From assembly GCF_000328565.1 (NCBI RefSeq), contig NC_019966.1, positions 1,860,001-1,924,000 on the forward strand: a stretch of DNA of 64,000 nt. Reading direction: 5' to 3'. The stretch's first letter is position 1; the number at the start of each line of letters is the position of its first letter. Below the pieces are notes generated by a model, which was given only the letters and a program-made list of their open reading frames with translations, was not told the DNA's origin and ran no database searches. This document shows, piece after piece, positions 52,652 to 62,033 of this stretch. The DNA comes from Mycobacterium sp. JS623 (GTDB lineage: Bacteria > Actinomycetota > Actinomycetes > Mycobacteriales > Mycobacteriaceae). The position numbers were made by a program, and so were the translations under genes.

Positions 52652-53485
52652 ATGCAACTGCTCGATGACCACGTCGTTCTCATCACCGGCTCCGGCTCCG
52701 GCCTCGGACTCGGCGTCGCCAGGCACTTCCGGGACGAGGGCGCGACGCTGGCACTGTTCGAGTACGACGAATCAAAGGTCTCGACGCTCCGAGACGAATT
52801 CGGCGACGACGTACTGGTGGTACACGGTGACGTCCGCAGCATTGCTGACCTGACACGTTGCCGGGAGGAGGTCGTCGGGCGCTTCGGCCGCCTGACGGCC
52901 GTCGTCGGAGCCCAAGGCATCTGGGACGGCAACGTGCGGTTGGCCGACATTCCGGTGGAACGTCTCGACTCCCTCCTGGACGAAGTGTTCGCCGTCAACG
53001 TCAAGGGCTACGCCCTCACCGCACGGATCTTCTTCGACCTGCTCGACGCCGAGGACGGTGCTGTCGTGCTGACGTGTTCGCAGGCGGCATTCGCGGCTGA
53101 CGGGGGAGGAGTGGCCTACACCGCCAGCAAGGGGGCCATCCGCGCCCTGGTCAATCAGCTGTCCTTCGAATTCGCACCCAGGGTTCGCGTCAACGCGGTC
53201 GCGCCGACCGGCATCGCGAACAGCCAATTGCGGGGCCCTGCCGCCCTCGATCTACAGGAGTCCCGACAGTCCGACATCCCGGCGGACGTCTTCCGGCAGC
53301 AGTTCGAGTGGTTCGCCCCGCTTCAGCACATGCCCTGTCCCGAGGAGTACGGCCCGCTTTACGCATTCCTGGCGTCACGACACAACAGGGTCATGACAGG
53401 GCAGACGGTGCTGGCGGATTCGGGTGTGCTGAACCGGGCACTGATCAGCATCGGCGATCTCGTGGCCGCGATGCCGGGCGCCTAA
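52652..53485 (+). CDS. cis-Dihydrodiol dehydrogenase-type SDR (cluster B)
   Basis: A 277-residue SDR with VVLITGSGSGLGLGVAR, GAQGIWDGNVRLADI, AYTASKGAIRALVNQ and SQLRGPAALDLQ, close in layout to the cluster A enzyme and to BphB. ATG 52652 follows a gaagga site. Expected to rearomatise the cis-diol to a catechol for extradiol cleavage. Confidence 0.87.
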   Translation: MQLLDDHVVLITGSGSGLGLGVARHFRDEGATLALFEYDESKVSTLRDEFGDDVLVVHGDVRSIADLTRCREEVVGRFGRLTAVVGAQGIWDGNVRLADIPVERLDSLLDEVFAVNVKGYALTARIFFDLLDAEDGAVVLTCSQAAFAADGGGVAYTASKGAIRALVNQLSFEFAPRVRVNAVAPTGIANSQLRGPAALDLQESRQSDIPADVFRQQFEWFAPLQHMPCPEEYGPLYAFLASRHNRVMTGQTVLADSGVLNRALISIGDLVAAMPGA

Positions 53486-53531
53486 GCGCCCACCTATTAC
53501 AACCGAGATAGCAAGCAGCAGAAAGAGACTC

Positions 53532-54704
53532 ATGTTCGAATACTTCCCGGGCAACTACGTCTGGAACCTGTCCGTGGTGGGCGCTTTGAACTCCGGCGGC
53601 CAGATCGATGAGATCGACCGCGCCTGCCGCCCGTTGCTAGAAGCGGCGAAAGCCGGTAGCGATGCCGGCACGGACGAGTTCCTGCGTGTCTGGACCGACC
53701 TCACGGATGCGCTGGTCGAGGCGGCCCGGGTCGAAGAGAAAGCGGGCCACGACCGGACCGCCGGCGGGATGTACGCCCGTGCCGCGAATTATCTGTGCAC
53801 CGCCGAACGGATGCTCTCGGCGGGTCACCCCGACCGCGTGCCCACCTACCGCCGGGTGCTCGAGCTGGCACAGAAGGCATTCGACCTCCGAGACCACAGC
53901 ATCACCCGGGTCGCCATCCCATTCGAGGACACCACACTGCCCGCCTACTTCTCAGCGGCGCCGGCGACCTCGGAGGGGCCAGCCCCGGTCATCATGCTCC
54001 TCAACGGCCTGGACTCGACCAAGGAGCACATGTATGTCTCGGGATTCTGGGCAGAGCTGGCGGCTCGGGGCATCTCGTGTCTCATGCTCGACCAACCCGG
54101 CACCGGGGAAGCGCTTCGGCTACAAGGTCTGATAGCACGCCGCGAGTCCGAGACCTGGGCCAGCTGGGTCGTCGACTGGCTGGCGGCCAGAGATGATGTC
54201 GACACGGCCCGGATGGGGGTCGTGGGCTGGTCGTTGGGCGGCTACTACGCGCCACGGGTAGCGGCCTTCGAGAAGCGTTTCGCCCTCTGCGTCGCGTGGG
54301 GAGCCAACCACAACTGGGGTGCTGTGCAGCGGCGTCGGCTCGACCGCGAGGGCGAGAATCCGGTTCCGCACTACTGGGACCATGTCAAATGGGTCTGGGG
54401 CTATGACGATCTCGACGAGTTCATCGAGTTCGCCGACTCCATCCACCTCGATAACGTCGTCGACAAGATCACGGTGCCATTCCTGATCGTGCACGGCGAG
54501 AACGATCGGCAGATTCCTTTGGAATATGCGTACCGGTCCTATGAGCAGGCGGTGAACGCACCCTCTCGCGACCTTCGCATCTTCACCCGGCAGGAGGGCG
54601 GTGCCGAACACATCGGCATCGATCACCTCCCCCGCGTGGGCGCATTCATCGCTGACTGGGTCACCGACACCTTCGCGGCCATGGTGCCGCAACCGACGGG
54701 TTAG
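53532..54704 (+). CDS. C-C bond alpha/beta hydrolase (dihydroxypseudooxynicotine-hydrolase-like)
   Basis: A 390-residue hydrolase with an N-terminal helical cap (about residues 1-120: YARAANYLCTAERML, YRRVLELAQKAFDL) and an alpha/beta core: LLNGLDSTKEHMY, nucleophile GWSLGGYYAPR, Asp region VHGENDRQI and His in GGAEHIGIDH. The arrangement matches the family that includes 2,6-dihydroxypseudooxynicotine hydrolase, which splits a C-C bond next to a ketone. Likely cleaves a ring-fission product or beta-diketone. Confidence 0.82.
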   Translation: MFEYFPGNYVWNLSVVGALNSGGQIDEIDRACRPLLEAAKAGSDAGTDEFLRVWTDLTDALVEAARVEEKAGHDRTAGGMYARAANYLCTAERMLSAGHPDRVPTYRRVLELAQKAFDLRDHSITRVAIPFEDTTLPAYFSAAPATSEGPAPVIMLLNGLDSTKEHMYVSGFWAELAARGISCLMLDQPGTGEALRLQGLIARRESETWASWVVDWLAARDDVDTARMGVVGWSLGGYYAPRVAAFEKRFALCVAWGANHNWGAVQRRRLDREGENPVPHYWDHVKWVWGYDDLDEFIEFADSIHLDNVVDKITVPFLIVHGENDRQIPLEYAYRSYEQAVNAPSRDLRIFTRQEGGAEHIGIDHLPRVGAFIADWVTDTFAAMVPQPTG

Positions 54705-54757
54705 TACCCCAGCCAGCCGATCGCATCGTCCGCCCATCAATCCGGTGAGGATCCCAC

Positions 54758-55774
54758 ATGCCCGACACCACCGGCGTTGACACAAACCGCAACGTCGACA
54801 CGACCAGCCCGCTCTACAGCCCCGCCGCCGAGGACGCCATCGCCAAAGCTGCATCGCGCTGCTCGAACTGGGGACGATGGGGCGACGACGACGTGCTGGG
54901 CACCATGAACTTCCTCGATGACGCGAAGCGGGTCGAGGGCGCCTCTCGAATCCGGCGGGGAGCAGCCTTCTCACTCGCCCAGAGCTTCGACGGCAACGGC
55001 CCGCAGCGCGGCTGGCGACGGCGCAATAACCCGGTGCACACCATGCTGGTCAGCGGCCTCGATGCTGAGTTCGGTGCACCCGAGCTACCGCACGGCTTCG
55101 GCGGTGCCGATGACTACGTGGTGATGCCGCTACAAGCCTCCACCCAATGGGACGGGCTGGGCCACATCTTCGACCACGGTGTCGCCTACAACGGACGTCG
55201 CGCGTCCAAGGTCGTCACCAGCGAGGGCGACCTTCTGACGGGCATCGAGACCGTGGCCGACCGCATCGCAGGGCGCGGCGTGCTGCTCGACGTGGGTCGC
55301 GCGCTCAGGGAAGACGGGGAGCTGCCCGACGGCTACGCGATCACGGTCGAGGATCTGGAGAACACCATCTCCGCGCAGGGGGAATCGTCCGTCGTCCGGC
55401 GTGGCGACATCATGCTCGTCCGTACCGGGCAGCTGTCCCGGATCCGTCGCGACGGATGGGGCAGCTACGCCGGCGGTGACGCCCCGGGGTTGTCCTTCAC
55501 GACCGCCGATTGGCTCCACGAGCGGGAGATCGCCGCGATCGCCACCGACACGTGGGGCTTCGAAGTCCGCCCCAACGAATTCGAGAACGCTTTCCAACCG
55601 CTGCACCAGGTCGTGATCCCGCACATGGGGCTCTTCATCGGGGAAATGTGGGATCTCGACAAGCTTGCCGCTGACTGCGCGTCCGACCGGATCTTCGACT
55701 TCTTCTTGACTGCCGCGCCCATTCCGGTGACGGGCGCCGTCGGCGCGCCGGTCAACCCCGTCGCGATCAAGTGA
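54758..55774 (+). CDS. Cyclase-family (kynurenine formamidase-like) hydrolase
   Basis: A 338-residue member of the metal-dependent cyclase/amidohydrolase family. SRCSNWGRWGDDDVLGTMNF at the start, STQWDGLGHIFDHG (metal-binding D-x-L-x-H), RRGDIMLVRTGQ and IATDTWGFEVRPNE are diagnostic. The family includes kynurenine formamidase and isatin hydrolase, and enzymes that open lactones or amides. ATG 54758, 53 bp after the hydrolase. Confidence 0.83.
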   Translation: MPDTTGVDTNRNVDTTSPLYSPAAEDAIAKAASRCSNWGRWGDDDVLGTMNFLDDAKRVEGASRIRRGAAFSLAQSFDGNGPQRGWRRRNNPVHTMLVSGLDAEFGAPELPHGFGGADDYVVMPLQASTQWDGLGHIFDHGVAYNGRRASKVVTSEGDLLTGIETVADRIAGRGVLLDVGRALREDGELPDGYAITVEDLENTISAQGESSVVRRGDIMLVRTGQLSRIRRDGWGSYAGGDAPGLSFTTADWLHEREIAAIATDTWGFEVRPNEFENAFQPLHQVVIPHMGLFIGEMWDLDKLAADCASDRIFDFFLTAAPIPVTGAVGAPVNPVAIK

Positions 55775-55810
55775 CTCGACCGGCGTACCAACACGATAGG
55801 AGCTTCACCC

Positions 55811-56797
55811 ATGCGTTTCGCCACGTGGGTTCAGGATGGTCAGGTCACGACCGGCGTCGCCAGCGACGACGGCCTGCACGCGTTCGACCGGCAGACCACG
55901 ATCCTCGAACTCGTTCGCGCCGGACTCCCGGTGGCCTTCGAAGCCGGGGCGGCCGCACTGGGTAGACGTCCCGTCGATCTCGCTGCGGTGCGGCTGCTCC
56001 CGCCGATAGAGCCCCCCACCGTCCGTGACTTCGCAGCTTTCGAAGAGCACGTGGATGGGGTCGCTCGATCGGTGACGGCTGCGGCCGAGGTAGAGCCCGA
56101 GTGGTACAAGCGGCCAGTCTTCTACTTCGGCAATCCCTACGCGATGATCGGTGCCTTTGACGACGTGGCCGTGCCACCGGGATGCCAGGTGCTGGACTAC
56201 GAGCTCGAGGTCGCAGCCGTCGTGTCGCGGGACGGAACGTCCGTCGCACCGGCGAAGGCTCGGGACTACATCTTCGGCTACACGATCTTCAATGACTGGT
56301 CGGCCCGAGACCTCCAAGCCGGGGAGATGAAGGTCGGCCTCGGCCCGGCCAAGGGCAAGGATTTCGCAACCACGCTCGGCCCGTTCCTCGTCACGGCCGA
56401 TGAACTCGATCCCCTTCTGACCGCCGATGGCCTCTTGGACATCGACGGGACTGTTTCGGTGAACGGCACAGTCATCGGCCGGGACAACCTGCGCAACATG
56501 AGCTGGTCTTTCGACGAGCTTCTGGCCCAAGCGTCGCGCGGGACGTGGGTCAGGGCTGGGGACGTCCTGGGGTCCGGAACGCTGGGCAATGGCGGATGTC
56601 TCGGCGAGTTGTGGGGTCGTTCCGGTGAGGGCACGCCGCAGCCGCTCCAGCCCGGGGACGTGGTCGAGATGACGGTCACGACATTGGGCACCATCCGCAA
56701 CGCCGTCGTGCAGGGCATGGACGTGCCGCCGATCCGCGAAGCCCGTCGACACGACTGGAAAGCCCAGCGCCGCAACGGAGTTAGTCCTCGGAATTAG
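55811..56797 (+). CDS. Fumarylacetoacetate hydrolase family protein
   Basis: A 328-residue FAH-fold protein. RDFAAFEEHV, YDYELE-type metal motif here as LDYELEVAAVVS, FNDWSARDLQAGE, KGKDFATTLGPFLV and GSGTLGNGGCLGE are family blocks. It probably hydrolyses or decarboxylates a beta-keto acid at the end of the cluster B pathway. Last gene of the operon that begins at 49198; aggagc precedes ATG 55811. Confidence 0.88.
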   Translation: MRFATWVQDGQVTTGVASDDGLHAFDRQTTILELVRAGLPVAFEAGAAALGRRPVDLAAVRLLPPIEPPTVRDFAAFEEHVDGVARSVTAAAEVEPEWYKRPVFYFGNPYAMIGAFDDVAVPPGCQVLDYELEVAAVVSRDGTSVAPAKARDYIFGYTIFNDWSARDLQAGEMKVGLGPAKGKDFATTLGPFLVTADELDPLLTADGLLDIDGTVSVNGTVIGRDNLRNMSWSFDELLAQASRGTWVRAGDVLGSGTLGNGGCLGELWGRSGEGTPQPLQPGDVVEMTVTTLGTIRNAVVQGMDVPPIREARRHDWKAQRRNGVSPRN

Positions 56798-57240
56798 CGG
56801 TACAGCGCAGCCATTTCGGGATCGAGAGCAGCGGTAGCGATCGTAGACATCCGAATCCGACTGTTATACAACAAAATAAACCGCACCATCGCCGACGGCG
56901 ACTCCCTTGGGCTGCCCGCGCTCGGCGGGTTCCTCTGTGCCTTAGCGCAGGGAACCGCTTGCTACCACGAAAATAGAACGAGGCCAGAGGAACGACATGA
57001 AGCTAGTTTCCATCTCCGCGAGCAACGCCATCATCCATGGATAGCGGTGGGTGCGCGACAGCGGCCGCCGCGCGACAACATATCGCGCTGCCGATTGGGC
57101 TGAGCGACGCCCTATTGAACTCATGGCGTGGCCGAAATCGGTTGCTCAATAGGCCTTTTAATGACCGAGGCCCGTCCGATGGTTCATTTCGACTGAACGT
57201 GGCCACGGAGGTCATGCGCGATTTTCGAAGGACATAGGCA
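56798..57240. other. Gene-poor stretch after cluster B
   Basis: About 440 bp with no credible gene. It includes an AT-rich patch around 56855-56885 that stands out against the GC-rich surroundings and could be a promoter. No terminator hairpin was obvious by eye. Confidence 0.45.
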
Positions 57241-57738
57241 ATGGTGAACGCTTCTTGCAGGGAACGGCGAATATGGTCAGGTGTGGCGGCGTTGATCGCA
57301 ATCTGCACTATCGTGTCGGGTGCGCTCATCCTGCATTGGGGACATCGGGGGCCACGCAGTGACTGCGATGTGGTCGGCGACATGACACGTCAGTGGAACG
57401 CAGATGTGGCTCCGGCAAAGACGGCGCTACTGATTGACCCGTCGCAGCGCGAAGCCATGCTTCTCGTTGTTGGAGCCGAAGAATCGTTCAGTCACGTGCT
57501 GCGAGCGTCGACGCGAGACCTGTCTTCCCGATCAATCCAAAGTGCTTTGAACAGATGGGCTGACGGCCTTGCTAACAGGGCCCAAAGTCGACGCGACGCC
57601 ATACGGCTGACTCCCACTACCGCCACGCCAAACTCTGGGCCTGCGTTCCCTCAGGCGTCGAATGACATAAGCACGGCCGCGAGAGCACTGTCGCAAGAAT
57701 GCCCCGTTGCGGAACTCCCGCGCGCGCTGCCGAATTGA
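57241..57738 (+). CDS. Small membrane-anchored hypothetical protein
   Basis: A 165-residue protein with one N-terminal hydrophobic segment (about residues 12-31, SGVAALIAICTIVSGALIL) and a hydrophilic, probably extracellular remainder with two cysteines (SDCDV, QECPV). I recognise no domain. The layout resembles small mycobacterial exported proteins found beside lipid-transport genes. Confidence 0.6.
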   Translation: MVNASCRERRIWSGVAALIAICTIVSGALILHWGHRGPRSDCDVVGDMTRQWNADVAPAKTALLIDPSQREAMLLVVGAEESFSHVLRASTRDLSSRSIQSALNRWADGLANRAQSRRDAIRLTPTTATPNSGPAFPQASNDISTAARALSQECPVAELPRALPN

Positions 57739-58105
57739 GGGTTGGGCGGGGCGACATTTCAGGACCCGTCCGATCGCTACACAAGTCTTCACGGTGACGC
57801 CAGTAGCGCAGCGCGAGACTTCTTCGTCCGCCATCTGCTAAGCGTTTCGGTCAGCAACGCCTGGGAACCGGTGGGAGCGTGGGTGTGAGCCCATCTGCCA
57901 CGCAGCGGCCCCAATCTCACCTGCCTGCACGCGTGCCGGAACCGTCTGCGGGACAGACAATGCCAGCGACGTTCAACTGGCCTGTCCGAAGGGCGTTGAC
58001 GCGCAACAACAAAGTGGATATGGCGGTTCCCTGCGGCCCCCGTACATCACCGATGACGGGAAGCCGCAGCCGGAGCGGGCCGCGCGATGGCAAGCCGGCC
58101 AGTCG
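57739..58105. other. Degenerate intergenic DNA
   Basis: About 370 bp with no intact gene. An in-frame stretch before 58106 reads YITDDGKPQPERAARWQAGQ, coding-like but without a start or assignable family. It seems part of the same decayed block as the two fragments that follow. Confidence 0.4.
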
Positions 58106-58204
58106 ATGGGCAGCGTAGAGGGAAAGGTCGCGCTGATCGCCGGTGCGGCGCCGGGCCAGGGTCGCGCGGACGCCGTGGGGCTGGCCGAGCAGGGTAGTCG
58201 GTGA
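58106..58204 (+). pseudogene. N-terminal fragment of a short-chain dehydrogenase
   Basis: Thirty-two residues beginning MGSVEGKVALIAGAAPGQGR match the NAD-binding start of actinobacterial (mycofactocin-associated type) SDRs, with a GxxxGxG-like glycine motif. The frame then stops after LAEQGSR and no further SDR sequence follows, so it is a truncated remnant. Confidence 0.5.
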
Positions 58205-58211
58205 GGCTGGA

Positions 58212-58433
58212 CTCCGAACTCGTCGCATAATTCGCTGCTGGGCGCGGATTCTCGGGAACGTTCGACGGGGTTGCTGAGATCTACTAGGCCAGTCAGGATG
58301 CGTTGGCCGCCGCCGCCGGCAGCGTCGAGGCCAAGCCGCCTTCACCGAGCTAGCCCAGGACGAAGTGCGGTTCTGCGATCCTGCGACGGCGGTTGCATTC
58401 CTCACCGAGGAAAACGTCGTAATCGGCGACTGA
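58212..58433 (+). pseudogene. Decayed EthD-like (dimeric alpha/beta barrel) gene
   Basis: One frame reads RGFSGTFDGVAEIY, stop, ASQDALAAAAGSVEAK, and the next continues AFTELAQDEVRFCDPATAVA then FLTEENVVIGD and stop. This order matches the end of EthD-domain proteins. At least one in-frame stop (near 58287) and one frameshift (near 58335) show the gene is dead. Confidence 0.4.
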
Positions 58434-59018
58434 GAGGCGCCTTCCAGCGTCCGGGTCGCCGACCCAGTACTCCGTCCATGCATACCGGCACGGACGACGT
58501 CTCCCTGGGTGCAGCATCGGTATTCGAATAGACCGAAAAAGACAGATATTCATGACATCGATAATCGGGTATCGAACATAATTATATATGGCATCTAATT
58601 AGCCAGCTTGCGCCTGTTGACATAGGGCCATGCGGGTTTTGCGCTCTTCGTGACCCCCCGTATATCCCACACTCGTCGACGAATCGATTCTCGAATACGT
58701 CCGTTGAACTGCTCTGAAGTCCGCGCCACGCCCTCTGCCGGACGTGCCGTACACCTCGGAGTCGCCACTGAGAAGCGAGGTATATCTCGCGAGAGTGCTT
58801 ACGTTGCTGATCGATTCTGTAATCGGCACAACATATAGCCAATAATGTGACGCAACGCTAGCTTCATGTCGTGCAATTTCGCTTCGACTCTTCGCCGGCT
58901 GAGGTGCGGCCGGTGCGCGCATCGGCTGTGCGTGGGGGGTGGCTCCTGGCCTGGTACCGTCCGGCCGGACGCCGGCGATTCAGGTGCTGGCGCTGCGGTC
59001 GCAACCGCGGAGTGACCG
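58434..59018. other. Leader region of the mce operon
   Basis: About 585 bp. A conspicuously AT-rich patch lies at 58540-58605 (with CGAT-N8-ATCG inside) and a weaker one near 58825-58860, in an otherwise GC-rich sequence; promoters for the mce operon are likely here. Minus-strand frames of 80-107 codons exist but their composition is not convincing. Confidence 0.4.
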
Positions 59019-59807
59019 GTGGCTGAACGTCATCAGACCTTCTTCTGGTCGAACCGAGCATTCAAACCGATGGGTGCCGTCGGCGCCTTCTTCGCGATGT
59101 CGCTGGACACTCTTGTAGCAATTCCGCGGCGGCCATTCGCGCTACGAGAATTCTTGGTGCAGTCGTGGTTTGTGGCGCGAGTATCGCTGTTGCCGACGCT
59201 GATGCTCGCGATCCCCTTCACAGTGCTGCTGGTCTTCACCTTCAACGTGTTGTTCTTGGAATTCGGTGCCGCCGACCTATCGGGGGCGGGGGCGGCGTTC
59301 GGCACGGTCACCCAGATCGGGCCGATCGTGACTGTCTTGGTCGTCGCAGGCGCCGGCGCCACAGCGATGTGCGCCGACCTGGGTGCTAGGACGATCCGCG
59401 AAGAGCTTGATGCGATGCGGGTGATGGGGATCAACCCCATTCAGGCGCTGGTGGTGCCACGGGTCTTGGCCGCGACACTTATTGCCTCGTTGCTCTCGTC
59501 GGTTGTCGTCCTGGTGGGTCTGGTTGGCGCGTTTGGATTCTCGGTCTTCACACAGCATGTGACGCCTGGCGCATTTGCGGCCAGCCTGACGCTGGTAACC
59601 GGGTTGGCCGACGTGCTTCTCGGACTGCTGAAGTCGGCGCTCTTTGGGCTGTCGGCGGGGTTAATCGCCTGCTACAAGGGCACATCGGTGGGAGGAGGCC
59701 CAGCCGGCGTGGGCAACGCCGTCAACGAAACCGTCGTTTATTCGTTTGTCGCGCTGTTCTTCATCAACCTGATACTCAGCGCAATTGAAATCAAGGTCAC
59801 CCTATGA
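59019..59807 (+). CDS. yrbEA: YrbE/MlaE-family permease A of an mce operon
   Basis: A 262-residue integral membrane protein with about five hydrophobic segments and MlaE family blocks: GPIVTVLVVAGAGATAMCAD, the EQ-loop-like REELDAMRVMGINPIQALVV and KSALFGLSAGLIACYKG. It forms the membrane channel of an Mce lipid importer together with YrbEB and an MceG ATPase (not in the window). Start GTG 59019; ATGA overlap with the next gene. Confidence 0.92.
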   Translation: MAERHQTFFWSNRAFKPMGAVGAFFAMSLDTLVAIPRRPFALREFLVQSWFVARVSLLPTLMLAIPFTVLLVFTFNVLFLEFGAADLSGAGAAFGTVTQIGPIVTVLVVAGAGATAMCADLGARTIREELDAMRVMGINPIQALVVPRVLAATLIASLLSSVVVLVGLVGAFGFSVFTQHVTPGAFAASLTLVTGLADVLLGLLKSALFGLSAGLIACYKGTSVGGGPAGVGNAVNETVVYSFVALFFINLILSAIEIKVTL

Positions 59808-60655
59808 CCCACGTTCCCAGCAAGCTCCATCCGAGACTGCGCCGTATCGCGGCCGACCAGTACGCTGGCTGGAGTCGCCTTGGCATCCAGACCCAGTTCT
59901 ACTTCACGACACTGCGCTCTACTCCCGACGTGGCGATCCGCTACAAGTCTGAGATGGTGCGGCTGATCGCCCAAATGAGTCTCGGCACAGGCGCTCTGGC
60001 CGTGATCGGAGGCACGGTCGTCATCGTGGGATTTCTGACCATGTCCGTTGGAGCCCTGATCGCAGTTCGCGGTTACAACCAATTCGCCGATATCGGAGTG
60101 GAAGCCCTGACCGGCTTCGCCTCCGCCTATTTCAACGTGCGTCTGATCGCACCACTGGTCGCGGGCATCGCGTTGGCCGCGACGATCGGAGCCGGCGCCA
60201 CCGCGCAGCTTGGCGCGATGCGGATCAACGAGGAGATCGACGCCCTGGAAGTGATGGGCATCCGATCGGTGGCCTACTTGGCATCAACTCGTGTGATCGC
60301 GGGCGTGATCGTCGTCATACCCCTGTACTGCGTGGCGGTGCTGTCCTCGTTTTTGGCCGCCCGTGTGGGCACCACAGCGGTCTACGGCCAGTCCACCGGT
60401 GTTTATGACCACTACTTCAACACGTTCCTGCAGCCGGCCGACATCATCTGGTCCTTCGCGCTGGCGGTGGCGATGGCCGTAGTCATCATGCTTGTGCATA
60501 CCTACTACGGTTTCACCGCTTCGGGCGGCCCGGCCGGGGTCGGCGAGGCGGTCGGCCGCGCGGTTCGCACCTCGTTGATCAGCGCGTCGTACGTGATCGT
60601 GTTCATGTCGCTGGCTATCTACGGCCAGACCGGAAACTTCCAGTTCGCCGGATAA
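59804..60655 (+). CDS. yrbEB: YrbE/MlaE-family permease B of an mce operon
   Basis: A 283-residue MlaE-type permease. AATIGAGATAQLGAMRINEE then IDALEVMGIRSVAYLASTRV corresponds to the EQ-loop region, and HTYYGFTASGGPAGVGEAVG to the conserved cytoplasmic loop. The N-terminal 50 residues are longer than in YrbEA, as in mycobacterial YrbEB. Starts in the ATGA overlap and ends 4 bp before mceA. Confidence 0.92.
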   Translation: MTHVPSKLHPRLRRIAADQYAGWSRLGIQTQFYFTTLRSTPDVAIRYKSEMVRLIAQMSLGTGALAVIGGTVVIVGFLTMSVGALIAVRGYNQFADIGVEALTGFASAYFNVRLIAPLVAGIALAATIGAGATAQLGAMRINEEIDALEVMGIRSVAYLASTRVIAGVIVVIPLYCVAVLSSFLAARVGTTAVYGQSTGVYDHYFNTFLQPADIIWSFALAVAMAVVIMLVHTYYGFTASGGPAGVGEAVGRAVRTSLISASYVIVFMSLAIYGQTGNFQFAG

Positions 60656-60659
60656 CCCA

Positions 60660-62009
60660 ATGAAAGCCACCAAACGCGAACACCGGATCGGCCCCGGCTG
60701 GTGGGCACTGGGTCTTGTCGCCGCAGTCACGGCATTCACGGTGGTGTGCTCGGGATTCTATGTAGGGGCGTTTCGGTCATATGACATCGTCACGCTCACC
60801 TCCGACCGGGCCGGGCTGGTCATGGAGAGCGGTTCTCGGGTGAAGATGCGTGGCGTCGAAGTCGGAAAGGTCGGAGCAGTCAACGGCGGCCACGGTCCGG
60901 TCAGCCTTCAACTCGAACTCGTCCCCGACCAAATGAAGTACATCCCGGCCAACGTCGAGGCCGAGATCAGGGCCACGACAGCATTCGGAGCCAAGTTCGT
61001 CGAACTGATACCACCAGCGGACCCCAGCGCCAAACGCCTCGAGGCCGGCGCCGTGTTGCGATCGCGCAACGTGGCCATAGAAGTCAACACGGTCTTCGAG
61101 AACCTTGTCGGCGTGCTCAAACAGATCGACGTAGCCAAGCTCAACGCAACACTGACCGCGCTGGCCGAAGGGGTTCGGGGGCAAGGGGAACGCATGGGCC
61201 AGGCCATCACCGATTCAAACCAGGTTCTGCTGGCCCTCGATCCTCGGATGGACACCGTGGCGCAGGACTGGCGCTCATCGAAGGGGTTCTACGACACATA
61301 CGGCGCTGCGGGACAGGACATCCTGGCCACCCTCAACGCGGCCAGCACCACGAGTACCACGATCACCAGCCATGCCCACGACCTAGATGCGTTGTTGCTC
61401 AACACCATTGGAGTGTCGGACGCCGGCATCAAACTACTGGCTCCCAATATGGACAACCTCGCCCGCGCCATCAACACCGCGCAACCGACGACGGATCTGC
61501 TGCTGAAGTACAACCCGGAGTACACGTGCCTGCTGGTGGGCTCGAAGTGGTTCCTCGACAACGGAGGCTATGACGTGCTCGGCGGCAACGGTCGATCGTT
61601 AGTCGTCGATGCCGCCTTTCTCTTCGGAGACGACCCGTACCGGTACCCGGAAAACTTGCCCGCCACCGCCGCCAAGGGTGGTCCCGGCGGCAAGCCGAGC
61701 TGCGGGTCGCTACCGGATGCCACAAAGAACTTCCCTGTTCGACAACTGGTCACCAACACCGGCTGGGGCACCGGACTGGACTGGCGGCCGAATCCCGGAA
61801 TCGGACACCCCTTCTGGGAGGACTTCTTCCCCGCCACACGCGCCGTCCCACAACCCCCGAGCATCCGCGGCCAGGGACCACCCGCGATCGGCCCCGTGCC
61901 GTACCCGGGGGCACCTCCATACGGGGCACCCCAGTACGGGCCGCAGGGCACACCGCTATATCCCGGCGTCCAGCCACCCGCGGCACCCGATGCACCGCCC
62001 GCCCCCTGA
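60660..62009 (+). CDS. mceA: MCE-family protein A with proline-rich tail
   Basis: A 449-residue Mce protein: one N-terminal membrane helix (WWALGLVAAVTAFTVVCSGF), an MCE domain (LTSDRAGLVMESGSRVKMRG, VEVGKVGAV), a long helical region, and a Pro/Gly/Tyr-rich tail of about 50 residues. The six Mce proteins form a hetero-hexameric tunnel across the periplasm for lipids or sterols. Follows yrbEB by 4 bp. Confidence 0.92.
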   Translation: MKATKREHRIGPGWWALGLVAAVTAFTVVCSGFYVGAFRSYDIVTLTSDRAGLVMESGSRVKMRGVEVGKVGAVNGGHGPVSLQLELVPDQMKYIPANVEAEIRATTAFGAKFVELIPPADPSAKRLEAGAVLRSRNVAIEVNTVFENLVGVLKQIDVAKLNATLTALAEGVRGQGERMGQAITDSNQVLLALDPRMDTVAQDWRSSKGFYDTYGAAGQDILATLNAASTTSTTITSHAHDLDALLLNTIGVSDAGIKLLAPNMDNLARAINTAQPTTDLLLKYNPEYTCLLVGSKWFLDNGGYDVLGGNGRSLVVDAAFLFGDDPYRYPENLPATAAKGGPGGKPSCGSLPDATKNFPVRQLVTNTGWGTGLDWRPNPGIGHPFWEDFFPATRAVPQPPSIRGQGPPAIGPVPYPGAPPYGAPQYGPQGTPLYPGVQPPAAPDAPPAP

Positions 62010-62033
62010 CAGTCGACGAATGAGGAACGTGTT

